Shown: positions 8,726 through 15,984 of the stretch, one piece after another
How the letters are laid out: every line of letters starts with the position of its first letter
Numbering within the stretch: the stretch's first letter is position 1
Program-made: the position numbers and the translations under genes
Assembly: GCA_965216255.1 (NCBI GenBank)
Contig: OZ244148.1
Span: forward strand, 3,038,001-3,102,000
Direction of reading: 5' to 3'
From: G965216255 sp965216255
GTDB lineage: Bacteria; Bacteroidota; Rhodothermia; Rhodothermales; Bin80
Length of the DNA stretch: 64,000 nt
The notes under the pieces: model-generated
Told to the model about the DNA's origin: nothing
What the model saw: only the letters and a program-made list of their open reading frames with translations
The model's database searches: none

Positions 8726-9886
8726 CTACCGTAGTTGCATTTGCAGGCCATGCTGTAGGGCATCTCGCAGCCCCAATGGGACGCGTGCGCTGTGGATATA
8801 GTGAAGGTTGAAGGACCGGCGCCTAGCATAGGCCCGCCGCAACCGGCCAAAGGTATCTGCCCGCTTCTCGGCGGACAGAGCGGCTAAGCGGCGCATGCGG
8901 GCGTCATCTGGGGACACATCGTACATCTGCCGGACTACGCCGTGCAGCCAATCGGTATCGCTCTTCGCCAGGCGTGGCGGCGCTATCTCCAAGCGGTCTC
9001 CTGGGGCCGGTGCCAGGAGTGCACTGGCATTCCATGCTGACTGAATTCCGAAGTGGCGCACGATGGCTTCGTGCAGCATAATGGTTCCCCGTAGCTTGCC
9101 ATCAAACGAATGGCCTGCAATGTGTGGCGTCGCTACGGTTGATTCACCCACAAGCTCGGGGTCCGGCGAGGGCTCTTGCTCCCAGACATCCATAATGGCG
9201 GCGCCAATGTGCCCGCGGCGCAGGCAAGCAAGCAGCGCAAGGCTATCAATGACTGCGCCGCGCGACGTATTCACGAGCCAAGCACCCGCCTTGAGGCTTC
9301 CAAGCCTTCTGGCATCGAGCATACGGTGTGTGGGATAAGGTCCACTTCGGGTAAGAGGGACGTGGATAGAAACGATGTCTGCGGCTTCCAGAATCGTATC
9401 CAGTGTCACGTACTCGGGGGCGGCCTTCTGAGCCAAGGCCGGATCGCATTTGAGTACATACAGCCCTAGTGCATGGGCACGCTGGGCCAGCCTTCCACCG
9501 ACGTTGCCGCATCCGACGATTCCCAGCGTCTTTCCAGCCAGACGTTCTCCTTGTCGACTGGCAACCAACAAGAGCGTAGCCAGGACGTATTCCACAACCG
9601 ACGTGGCATTGGAGCCCGGAGCGTGCGCGAAGGCGATGCCATGGCGGGTTAGCGTGTCGACGTCAATGTGGTCGGTTCCTATGGTTGCCGAACCCACGAA
9701 TCTGAGCTGGCTGCCTGCCACGATTTCCTCGCCTATGCGGGAAGTGCTGCGAACAAGAAGCACGTCCGTCATTGCGAGACTCTCCGCCGGAATAGACGGG
9801 CCTCTGAAGGTGCGGACGCAACCCAGGGCCTGGAAGGCGGAGCGGACGCACGGAATATTCTGGTCCGCCAGGATTTGTAGCTGCAC
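8726..9886 (-). CDS. pdxB: 4-phosphoerythronate dehydrogenase
   Basis: A 386-residue D-2-hydroxyacid dehydrogenase. It oxidises 4-phospho-D-erythronate with NAD in the DXP-dependent vitamin B6 pathway. The start LQILADQNIPCVRSAF and the segment VGSATIGTDHID are characteristic of PdxB. The Rossmann motif GIVGCGNVG spans 122-130, followed by TSRGAVID and the catalytic-histidine region PHIAGHSFDG. The C-terminal part (about 290-386) is the PdxB dimerisation region. The gene converges on pdxJ-era, 47 bases away, so two non-adjacent steps of one pathway sit here on opposite strands. Confidence 0.93.
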   Translation of the reverse strand: MQLQILADQNIPCVRSAFQALGCVRTFRGPSIPAESLAMTDVLLVRSTSRIGEEIVAGSQLRFVGSATIGTDHIDVDTLTRHGIAFAHAPGSNATSVVEYVLATLLLVASRQGERLAGKTLGIVGCGNVGGRLAQRAHALGLYVLKCDPALAQKAAPEYVTLDTILEAADIVSIHVPLTRSGPYPTHRMLDARRLGSLKAGAWLVNTSRGAVIDSLALLACLRRGHIGAAIMDVWEQEPSPDPELVGESTVATPHIAGHSFDGKLRGTIMLHEAIVRHFGIQSAWNASALLAPAPGDRLEIAPPRLAKSDTDWLHGVVRQMYDVSPDDARMRRLAALSAEKRADTFGRLRRAYARRRSFNLHYIHSARVPLGLRDALQHGLQMQLR

Positions 9887-9899
9887 GGGCTGTGCCTTT

Positions 9900-10517
9900 C
9901 TAGAATGCCACTGCTACCCGGAGCATGGCGCTGTTGAGAGTCTGCTTCTCGTCCACTGACAGACTGACAAACTCGAGAAGGAGTTCGTCATCAATGAAAT
10001 TCGTGATACCCCAAGTATAGGCGACTTCGGGAATTATGCGTAGTTTCCCCAGCGAAATCTCTACGCCAATGCCAGCTTCACCTGCCAGCGACGGGGAGCG
10101 CAAGTCGTTTTCTATGATGTTGTCAACGGCAACCGTGAAGCGCCCAACGGGACCCGCAAACAGCGTCGGCTGAATCGCTGATATGCCGATGGAATAGCGG
10201 AAAAGCAGGGGGATCTCCACAAGAGTGATGTCGAAATTGTCCCGCACGTTCGCCGTGTGGTCTGAAAGTCCTTCGAAAAGCATGCCCGCATCCATGTAGC
10301 GTACACCCGGGCGCATGCCCAGTAGCCCGAGAGGAAATTCGATCCACACTTCCACGTGCCAGCCGTTCTTGCTGCTGAAGGTCGCTGCCTTGTCGTTTAG
10401 TCTGATATTGCTCAATCGGTCGAAATTGGCACCTACGCTGACACCAATCGATTGAGCCACTGCACCTGTGGCTCCGAGTACTCCGAGCAAGAGCGTGGCT
10501 ATAAGGGTGCGGGGCAT
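9900..10517 (-). CDS. Outer-membrane beta-barrel protein
   Basis: A 205-residue exported protein. The ATG at 10517 gives a good signal peptide (PRTLIATLLLGVLGATGAVA, cleavage near residue 21); the longer open frame from 10577 adds only non-signal residues. The mature part has alternating hydrophobic strands, glycines and aromatic girdles (IGVSVGANFDRLSN, VEIPLLFRYSIG, GEAGIGVEISLGKLRIIPEVAYTWG) and ends in phenylalanine, as for PorT-like or OmpX-like eight-stranded barrels of Bacteroidota. Its cargo is unknown. It lies 13 bases upstream of the pdxB start and could share its transcript. Confidence 0.8.
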   Translation of the reverse strand: MPRTLIATLLLGVLGATGAVAQSIGVSVGANFDRLSNIRLNDKAATFSSKNGWHVEVWIEFPLGLLGMRPGVRYMDAGMLFEGLSDHTANVRDNFDITLVEIPLLFRYSIGISAIQPTLFAGPVGRFTVAVDNIIENDLRSPSLAGEAGIGVEISLGKLRIIPEVAYTWGITNFIDDELLLEFVSLSVDEKQTLNSAMLRVAVAF

Positions 10518-10633
10518 GGATGCGCGATCTGGATCCGCAGACAAGATAGGCAACGCGCCGGCACATGCACCGTGCAACCAACTCCGCCCGACGGGGTTTT
10601 CATGTGTTGGGCATGGAATTACCTGCGAAACGC

Positions 10634-11779
10634 ATGAGAATTGGAATTAGCTGCTATCCGGTATACGGCGGCAGTGGGGTCGTAGCTACCGAGCTCGGGA
10701 AGGCACTGGCTGCGCGAGGGCACGAGATCCACTTCATTGCCTACTCGCTACCCTTTCGACTGGCGCACGTGACGGAAAACATTTTCTTCCACGAAGTCAG
10801 TGTCAATACGTATCCGTTGTTTGATTATCCGCCGTATGCACTTTCGCTGACGAGCAAGATGGTGGACGTGGTGAAGTACGAGCAACTGGACCTGTTGCAC
10901 GTACACTACGCTATCCCGCATGCCACGAGTGCCGTTCTGGCCCGTGAAATATTAAAGGAACAGGGTATCCATGTTCCTGTGGTAACGACGCTTCACGGGA
11001 CGGATATTACGATAGTTGGCCAGGATCCCTCCTTTGCCCCCGTCGTGACCTACTCCATCACCAGGTCCGATGGCGTAACGGCCGTATCCAGCTATCTGCG
11101 GCGTGAAACGTTTGATGCCTTCGATATTGACAAGGAAATTGAGGTCATCCCCAATTTCGTAGACATCCGTCGTTTCCGGAGACTTGAAAAAGAACACTTC
11201 AAACGTGCGGTGTGCCCGGATGGTGAAAAGGTGATGGTGCACGTGTCCAATTTCCGTGCGGTAAAAAACACTCCCCAAGTCGTTCAAGTCCTACACAGAC
11301 TTCGAAAGATAGGACTGCCGGTAAAGCTCTTGCTTGTAGGGGACGGGCCTGATCGCGCTCCCGCCGAACATCTTGCCCGGGAGCTTGGAGTCTATGAGGA
11401 TATCCGCTTTCTCGGCAAGCAGGAGCCCGTGGAGGAAATACTTTCTATCGCGGACGTATTCATCATGCCAAGCGGATCGGAGTCCTTCGGACTTGCTGCC
11501 CTGGAGGCTATGGCGTGCGGCGTGCCTGTCGTTTGCAGCGAGATCGGCGGTCTCCCAGAACTTCTCCACGGTAGCGATGCCGGCTTTCTCTGCCAACTAG
11601 ACGATATTGAAGCTTTTACCTCCTGCGCCCGTCGGCTACTGGAGGATGATGCATTGCGGCAGCGAATGGGCGCAGCTGGCAGGTTGCACGCCGTGCGGCA
11701 TTTTGAAACAGAGGCAGTGATAACACGCTATGAAGCGTACTACCAGCGCGTGAAGGATGCCGTCTGCGCGCGTCTGTGA
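10634..11779 (+). CDS. bshA: N-acetyl-alpha-D-glucosaminyl L-malate synthase
   Basis: A 381-residue GT4-family glycosyltransferase that joins N-acetylglucosamine from UDP-GlcNAc to L-malate, the first step of bacillithiol synthesis. BshA features are plain: GISCYPVYGGSGVVATELG at the start, the HVHYAIPHA segment, TTLHGTD, and the donor-binding SGSESFGLAALEAMACG. Bacillithiol is the main thiol in many Bacteroidota and related groups. I prefer the ATG at 10634 because close relatives begin directly with the glycine-rich strand; the ATG at 10613 would add seven residues. bshB and bshC are not in the window. Confidence 0.92.
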   Translation: MRIGISCYPVYGGSGVVATELGKALAARGHEIHFIAYSLPFRLAHVTENIFFHEVSVNTYPLFDYPPYALSLTSKMVDVVKYEQLDLLHVHYAIPHATSAVLAREILKEQGIHVPVVTTLHGTDITIVGQDPSFAPVVTYSITRSDGVTAVSSYLRRETFDAFDIDKEIEVIPNFVDIRRFRRLEKEHFKRAVCPDGEKVMVHVSNFRAVKNTPQVVQVLHRLRKIGLPVKLLLVGDGPDRAPAEHLARELGVYEDIRFLGKQEPVEEILSIADVFIMPSGSESFGLAALEAMACGVPVVCSEIGGLPELLHGSDAGFLCQLDDIEAFTSCARRLLEDDALRQRMGAAGRLHAVRHFETEAVITRYEAYYQRVKDAVCARL

Positions 11780-11825
11780 TCGCATGGCTTACGTCTTACA
11801 CCTGCACGGAATTTGCAGCTGCGGT

Positions 11826-12362
11826 TCAGCAGGCCCACCGGGGCGAATCCGTAGGTACGCGGCGGCGATAGCTTACGAAGCGGTATCCCTCACGTGGGGT
11901 TTCCAGCACCAGTGTGAATTCCCGCTCGAGCAAGTGTTCGAAAGGAGGGAAGTAGACGTCCCCTTCATAGGCACCTTCCACCAGCGTTAGCTCCAGAGTG
12001 TCTGCAAAGTCGAGCGCGGTGGCATATACGGTTCCGCCACCGCCAACGAACACCTTACTGGCATTGCCCGCAGCACACAGCGCAGCATTCAGGGAAGCAA
12101 ATGTTTCGATTTCGGGGAATGCAGGGAGCGCAGGCAGGGATGTGAGAACGAGCATGCGGCGATTAGGGAGCGGGCCGCCGAACACGTGAACGATGGACTC
12201 GAATGTTTTGCGCCCCACGATGATGGGGTGGCCGTACGTCTGGCGCTTGAAGTGCCGGAGGTCTTCCGGAAGATGCCACGGAAGACTCAGACCTCTTCCA
12301 ATAACCCGATTTGAAACGGCGAGGGCGGCAATAATGACGATCTCCGGACGGTTTCCCTGCAT
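11826..12362 (-). CDS. folA: Dihydrofolate reductase
   Basis: A 178-residue enzyme that reduces dihydrofolate to tetrahydrofolate with NADPH. Typical motifs are IIAALAVSNRVIGRGLSLPW near residue 9, the acidic active-site residue in LPEDLRHFKRQT near 31, IVGRKTFESI near 48, and the NADPH-binding VFVGGGGTVYATAL near 110. It is the last gene of a minus-strand group that also contains thyA about 2.4 kb upstream; the two enzymes form the thymidylate cycle, here separated by a cell-wall amidase and an actin-like gene. Confidence 0.95.
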   Translation of the reverse strand: MQGNRPEIVIIAALAVSNRVIGRGLSLPWHLPEDLRHFKRQTYGHPIIVGRKTFESIVHVFGGPLPNRRMLVLTSLPALPAFPEIETFASLNAALCAAGNASKVFVGGGGTVYATALDFADTLELTLVEGAYEGDVYFPPFEHLLEREFTLVLETPREGYRFVSYRRRVPTDSPRWAC

Positions 12363-12373
12363 TCAAGCCCGCC

Positions 12374-13378
12374 TCACATGTCTTCCCAGTACTCTTGCGG
12401 CATCTCCTGCGCCAACTCAAGCGCACCCTGTGCTCCTGAATAGAGCGGCTCATCAACGAGCGTAATCTTAAAGGTGCCGTATTCTTCGAGAGCTTCCGTG
12501 AGCGCGTCCGCGATGCCCGCAGTCTGGCTTCCACCTCCAGCAAGGTAGATGTTCTTTCTAATCCTTTCCTGAAATCCCGGGTCGTATCGCGCAACTAGAT
12601 CCATCAGCGTTTCTGCTATGGGAGGCACCAGGCTTTCGCATGCCTGTCTGATTTCATTCGTAATGTCGTGCGGCTGAAATTTCCCCGCAATAGGCAGACT
12701 AACCTTTACACGGCCACTTGCCTTGCCAACGCGTCCATACCGTTCTTTGTACTGCCGTACCAGGGTTTCCGAAAAGACGGTATTCGGAAATTTTTCCTTC
12801 AAAAGATCAACCAGCTGCCTATCCACGTAGTCACCAGCCGTTCGAAGCGAACGTTGATCCTCTTCTGCGGGCATTGTGCCGTGCATGGCGCAGAAATCCA
12901 CGGTACCGGCACCAATGTCGATGATTACAGCATTGTTTAGGGCGCCAAGGTTGTAGGCCACGGCAAACGGCTCAGAGACTACCATCAGCGTATCAGCGTA
13001 TTCCCGGACAGCTTCGCGAATGGCAACCTTGTTGACCTTGAGGGCTTCTGCCGGAACACCGACGGCGGCGAAAATGCGCTGCTCCTTGTCGGGTTCAGCG
13101 AGTTGGATCAAGTGATGGATAAGCTTGCGTACTGCCTCTTCATCCCGCTGGGTACCGTCGCGAATGACACCATTTTCCAAGGGTCGCACCAGATGAACAG
13201 ACAGTTCATTGTCCACGGCATCCTGCCCAAAAAGGATATCCTTCTTCAAAAGCTTGCGGGCTACAAAGTCACGGGGCCACCCGACGTAGCTTTGAATCCA
13301 TTTGCGCTTGCCGTTGCTGCCAGCCACGGCACTGCGTGAGGTCCCCAAGTCAATGCCAATGTGCAGGATATCATCCAT
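12374..13378 (-). CDS. MamK-like bacterial actin
   Basis: A 334-residue actin-fold ATPase. Phosphate-1 loop GIDLGTS is at residues 8-14, phosphate-2 IDIGAGT at 153-159 and the adenosine motif AGGGSQTAGI near 288. The pattern VGWPRDF near 32, GVPAEA near 107, VVSEPFAVAY near 133, EDQ...AGDYVD at 173-185 and the C-terminal MPQEYW resemble MamK, the magnetosome filament protein, more than MreB or ParM (judged from memory of MamK, not by alignment). No mam genes are in the window, so a magnetosome role is not implied. It lies 11 bases upstream of folA and 38 bases downstream of the amidase; a cell-shape or cargo-positioning filament is an inference. Confidence 0.8.
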   Translation of the reverse strand: MDDILHIGIDLGTSRSAVAGSNGKRKWIQSYVGWPRDFVARKLLKKDILFGQDAVDNELSVHLVRPLENGVIRDGTQRDEEAVRKLIHHLIQLAEPDKEQRIFAAVGVPAEALKVNKVAIREAVREYADTLMVVSEPFAVAYNLGALNNAVIIDIGAGTVDFCAMHGTMPAEEDQRSLRTAGDYVDRQLVDLLKEKFPNTVFSETLVRQYKERYGRVGKASGRVKVSLPIAGKFQPHDITNEIRQACESLVPPIAETLMDLVARYDPGFQERIRKNIYLAGGGSQTAGIADALTEALEEYGTFKITLVDEPLYSGAQGALELAQEMPQEYWEDM

Positions 13379-13416
13379 GATTGTTGCTTTCGAGAGTATA
13401 TGAGGAGAATCGCGGG

Positions 13417-14397
13417 CTAGTCACGTAGATACTTGCGGATGCCGGCATCCAGAGCTAGCGCAATGCGTTCAAGATAGGCGCTCGTATAAAGCAATGACTC
13501 ATCTTCCGGTGTACTGATGACCGAGACCTCTGTCAGTACTGCGGGCACGGGGACGCCCAGCAGGACCTCAAATGGGCCGGGCCGGATACCCCAGTTAATG
13601 ACGTCGATATTCGCTTCACGAATACCACGGTATAGTTCGCTTTGTATCGCAGTGGCCAAGAGTTTGGATTCCGTAATCTTCATGCTATCTCCAAGGCTAT
13701 TAATAGCCCGCTGCCACTCAAAGCGAGTGTAGCCGGAATTAGCATTTTCTCTCATAGCCAGCTGCATGCTCTTTTCAGTGGTGCGTCTACCAAAATAATA
13801 CGTCTCCACCGTAGAAAGCTTGTCGGGCAGCGCATTTACATGCACGGAAACGAAGAGGTCGGCTTCTTTGTCAATGGCAAATCTCACGCGGTCCTTGAGA
13901 CTGATTCTGATATCGGCGCTACGTGTCATCAGAACGTGAAAGCCGCTTTGTTCCAGGCGGTTTCGCAAGCGGCGGGCGACCTCAAGCGCTACCGACTTCT
14001 CCGTAAGACTTGTGGGTCCTATTGCACCCGGATCTCCTCCTCCATGGCCAGGGTCTATTACGATTGTCTTGACACCAAGCCCGAAAAGCTCTGCCAAGGG
14101 AACCTGCCGGGCATTACTGAGAATGTCGGTCGCTAGAGGGTCATCCTCAGGAGCCGCCGCCGGCGCGGCTGTGTACGCAGCCTCCTTAACGAATGGAGTC
14201 GGACCGTTCATCGGGAGAATGCGCCTTCCGTCAAAAGTAACCAGCAGGCCGGCAAGTCCCAGCAGAACCCAGCCGCGCCAGCGCCTTGGTCCGGGATCCG
14301 CCAAGACCGAGCGCCCGGCAATCCGCAAGTTGTCCTCATAGATATCGCGGAAAATGCGCCGCATTCTTCCTCGACTTTGTGAGGCGATGCGAGTCAT
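13417..14397 (-). CDS. N-acetylmuramoyl-L-alanine amidase (Amidase_3)
   Basis: A 326-residue zinc amidase that cuts the bond between N-acetylmuramic acid and L-alanine in peptidoglycan. An N-terminal membrane segment (about 43-55, WVLLGLAGLLVTF) after a basic cytoplasmic stretch anchors it, with the enzyme in the periplasm. The catalytic domain (about 110-325) shows IDPGHGGGDPGA (zinc His at 118), the zinc Glu in LTEKSVALEV (133), SVHVNA, and the catalytic Glu in VLTEVSVIS. It is of AmiC/CwlM type without a visible SPOR or AMIN domain. It probably shares a transcript with the MamK-like gene, suggesting a link between cytoskeleton and wall cutting. Confidence 0.92.
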   Translation of the reverse strand: MTRIASQSRGRMRRIFRDIYEDNLRIAGRSVLADPGPRRWRGWVLLGLAGLLVTFDGRRILPMNGPTPFVKEAAYTAAPAAAPEDDPLATDILSNARQVPLAELFGLGVKTIVIDPGHGGGDPGAIGPTSLTEKSVALEVARRLRNRLEQSGFHVLMTRSADIRISLKDRVRFAIDKEADLFVSVHVNALPDKLSTVETYYFGRRTTEKSMQLAMRENANSGYTRFEWQRAINSLGDSMKITESKLLATAIQSELYRGIREANIDVINWGIRPGPFEVLLGVPVPAVLTEVSVISTPEDESLLYTSAYLERIALALDAGIRKYLRD

Positions 14398-14729
14398 GGC
14401 TGCAGTCCTATAGTCGAATATCTCGTGGTGCCTTGCGGAGCCAGAAGCGTTCCACCTCCTGAACCATTCTCCGGCCTTATTGGTAGCGGTTTCCCTACCT
14501 CAACTTACCACCGGGCTCTGTAGCGTGTTAGAGAATGCAAAAACTGCCCTCCGGCTCAATGACTAGCTCTGCGCCCATACTCCGGTCGTGCCAGAACATG
14601 CGGGCAGGTCGTAGCAAACGAGTTCGGACCTTGGGAGAGGCTCTAAGCGCTACTATCGAGCTGGTGTTCCCACAGACATTGCCGACACCCCTGCCCTGCC
14701 AGGTCATGCGAGATGATTCGGGGCCTGGG
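14398..14729. other. Intergenic region between amidase and thyA
   Basis: About 330 bases with two overlapping opposite frames (14528-14806 minus, 14535-14837 plus) that run into thyA and look like chance frames. I see no tRNA, terminator hairpin or recognisable domain. The amidase promoter probably lies here. Confidence 0.4.
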
Positions 14730-15623
14730 CTATACCGCAATGGGGGCCCGAATGGCGGGGTGATGGCGGTAGTTTTCGAGCACAAAATCCTCGTACGCGT
14801 AGTCAAATATAGACGGTGGATGCCGGTTGATCTTTAACTGTGGCAGAGGCAGAGGATCCCGCTCCAACTGCAGGCGAATCTGGTCCAGATGGTTGAGGTA
14901 CGCGTGCGCATCTCCGATAGTGTAGACGAGTTCCCCGACTCCGAGGTTGGACTGCTGTGCCACCATATGTGTCAGTAGCGCATATTGCGCGATGTTGAAC
15001 GGTGCCCCCAGAAAGAGATCGTTGGACCGAATGTAGAGATGGCAGCTTAGTGTCCCACGACCCACGTAGAATTGATAGAACATGTGGCATGGCGGAAGAG
15101 CCATTTCGTGGATGCGGCTCGGATCCCACGCGCTGACAATATGTCGGCGGCTTTCAGGATGATTCCTGATGGAATGTATCACCGCCGTGATCTGGTCCTT
15201 TCCGCGAAAATCTCGCCACTGCCTGCCGTAGACAGGTCCTAGGTCCCCATGTGCTTCAGCAAAGGTACGGTCTTGCCGAATGCGCTCCTCGAAGTCATGC
15301 TTGCAGGCATTCCATTCGCTGGTGTTCGGTTCAGGGATGCGAACGCCACCTGACTTAAGATAGTTGGCAAGTGGCCAGTCCGTCCAGATGGAAATATGGG
15401 CATCCACGAGGGGCTTTATGTTGGAAGACCCCGACAGGAACCATAGCATTTCACAGGCCAGCGCACGGAACCACACCCGCTTCGTTGTTACGAGCGGGAA
15501 GCCTTCCTGCAGGTCAAAACGCAACTGGCAGCCGAATACACTCAGCGTCCCAGTGCCGGTCCGGTCCTCCCTTCTTAGCCCGCACAGGAGCACATGGTCT
15601 AGAAGGTCCAGGTAAGCTTGCAT
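14730..15623 (-). CDS. thyA: Thymidylate synthase
   Basis: A 297-residue enzyme that methylates dUMP to dTMP using methylene-tetrahydrofolate. Motifs include EDRTGTGTLSVFG near residue 19, FPLVTTKRVWFRAL near 42, GDLGPVYGRQWR near 130, the nucleophile cysteine in ALPPCHMFYQFYV near 195, SNDLFLGAPFNIAQYA near 218 and the C-terminal HPAIRAPIAV needed for closure. The ATG at 15623 gives the normal N-terminus (MQAYLDLLDHV); the open frame continues upstream to 15839 without family similarity. Works with folA downstream. Confidence 0.96.
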   Translation of the reverse strand: MQAYLDLLDHVLLCGLRREDRTGTGTLSVFGCQLRFDLQEGFPLVTTKRVWFRALACEMLWFLSGSSNIKPLVDAHISIWTDWPLANYLKSGGVRIPEPNTSEWNACKHDFEERIRQDRTFAEAHGDLGPVYGRQWRDFRGKDQITAVIHSIRNHPESRRHIVSAWDPSRIHEMALPPCHMFYQFYVGRGTLSCHLYIRSNDLFLGAPFNIAQYALLTHMVAQQSNLGVGELVYTIGDAHAYLNHLDQIRLQLERDPLPLPQLKINRHPPSIFDYAYEDFVLENYRHHPAIRAPIAV

Positions 15624-15719
15624 GGTAGACTTCGCGCGCGACGGCCGCTTTGGTGGAACGCAGCCGCCATTGGTGCCGTTATCCCGCATCTCCTCTACGC
15701 AAGTTACGATGTAGCAGCC

Positions 15720-15980
15720 ATGGATCCCAATATCCACCAACAGCAAGGCATCAACCATCTGAACAAGGTGCTCGCATATGCGCCGATGGTGGCTGCAGCT
15801 GGCCTTGCCACGGTGCACCTCTCCTATGAAGATTGGCACGTGGTTGCCGACACCCTCTTTCGGATGAATACACCCAGGGAGTTCTTGCCAACGGCCATTG
15901 TGGATTTCCGGATAAAGAGCGACAGTCGCATCATTGAGCTTGACACAAGCGACTATTGCATCTCTATCGAGATATTCTAA
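15720..15980 (+). CDS. Possible small protein of 86 residues
   Basis: A short frame with protein-like composition lying in a 360-base gap between thyA and the TonB receptor gene, both of which read the other way. The ATG at 15720 gives a helical N-terminal half (GINHLNKVLAYAPMVAAAGLA) and a strand-rich C-terminal half (AIVDFRIKSDSRIIELDTSDYCISIEIF). I do not recognise it. The opposite strand is also open as an upstream extension of thyA, so this could be a chance frame. Confidence 0.35.
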   Translation: MDPNIHQQQGINHLNKVLAYAPMVAAAGLATVHLSYEDWHVVADTLFRMNTPREFLPTAIVDFRIKSDSRIIELDTSDYCISIEIF

Positions 15981-15984
15981 GCGG

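Noticed and set aside
12374..13378. Magnetosome gene island
   Set aside because: Only a MamK-like gene is present; no mamA, mamB, mamE, mamM or mamQ-type genes lie within the window.
14528..14837. Two overlapping opposite frames between the amidase gene and thyA
   Set aside because: Neither shows a domain, both run into thyA and neither has a convincing start.
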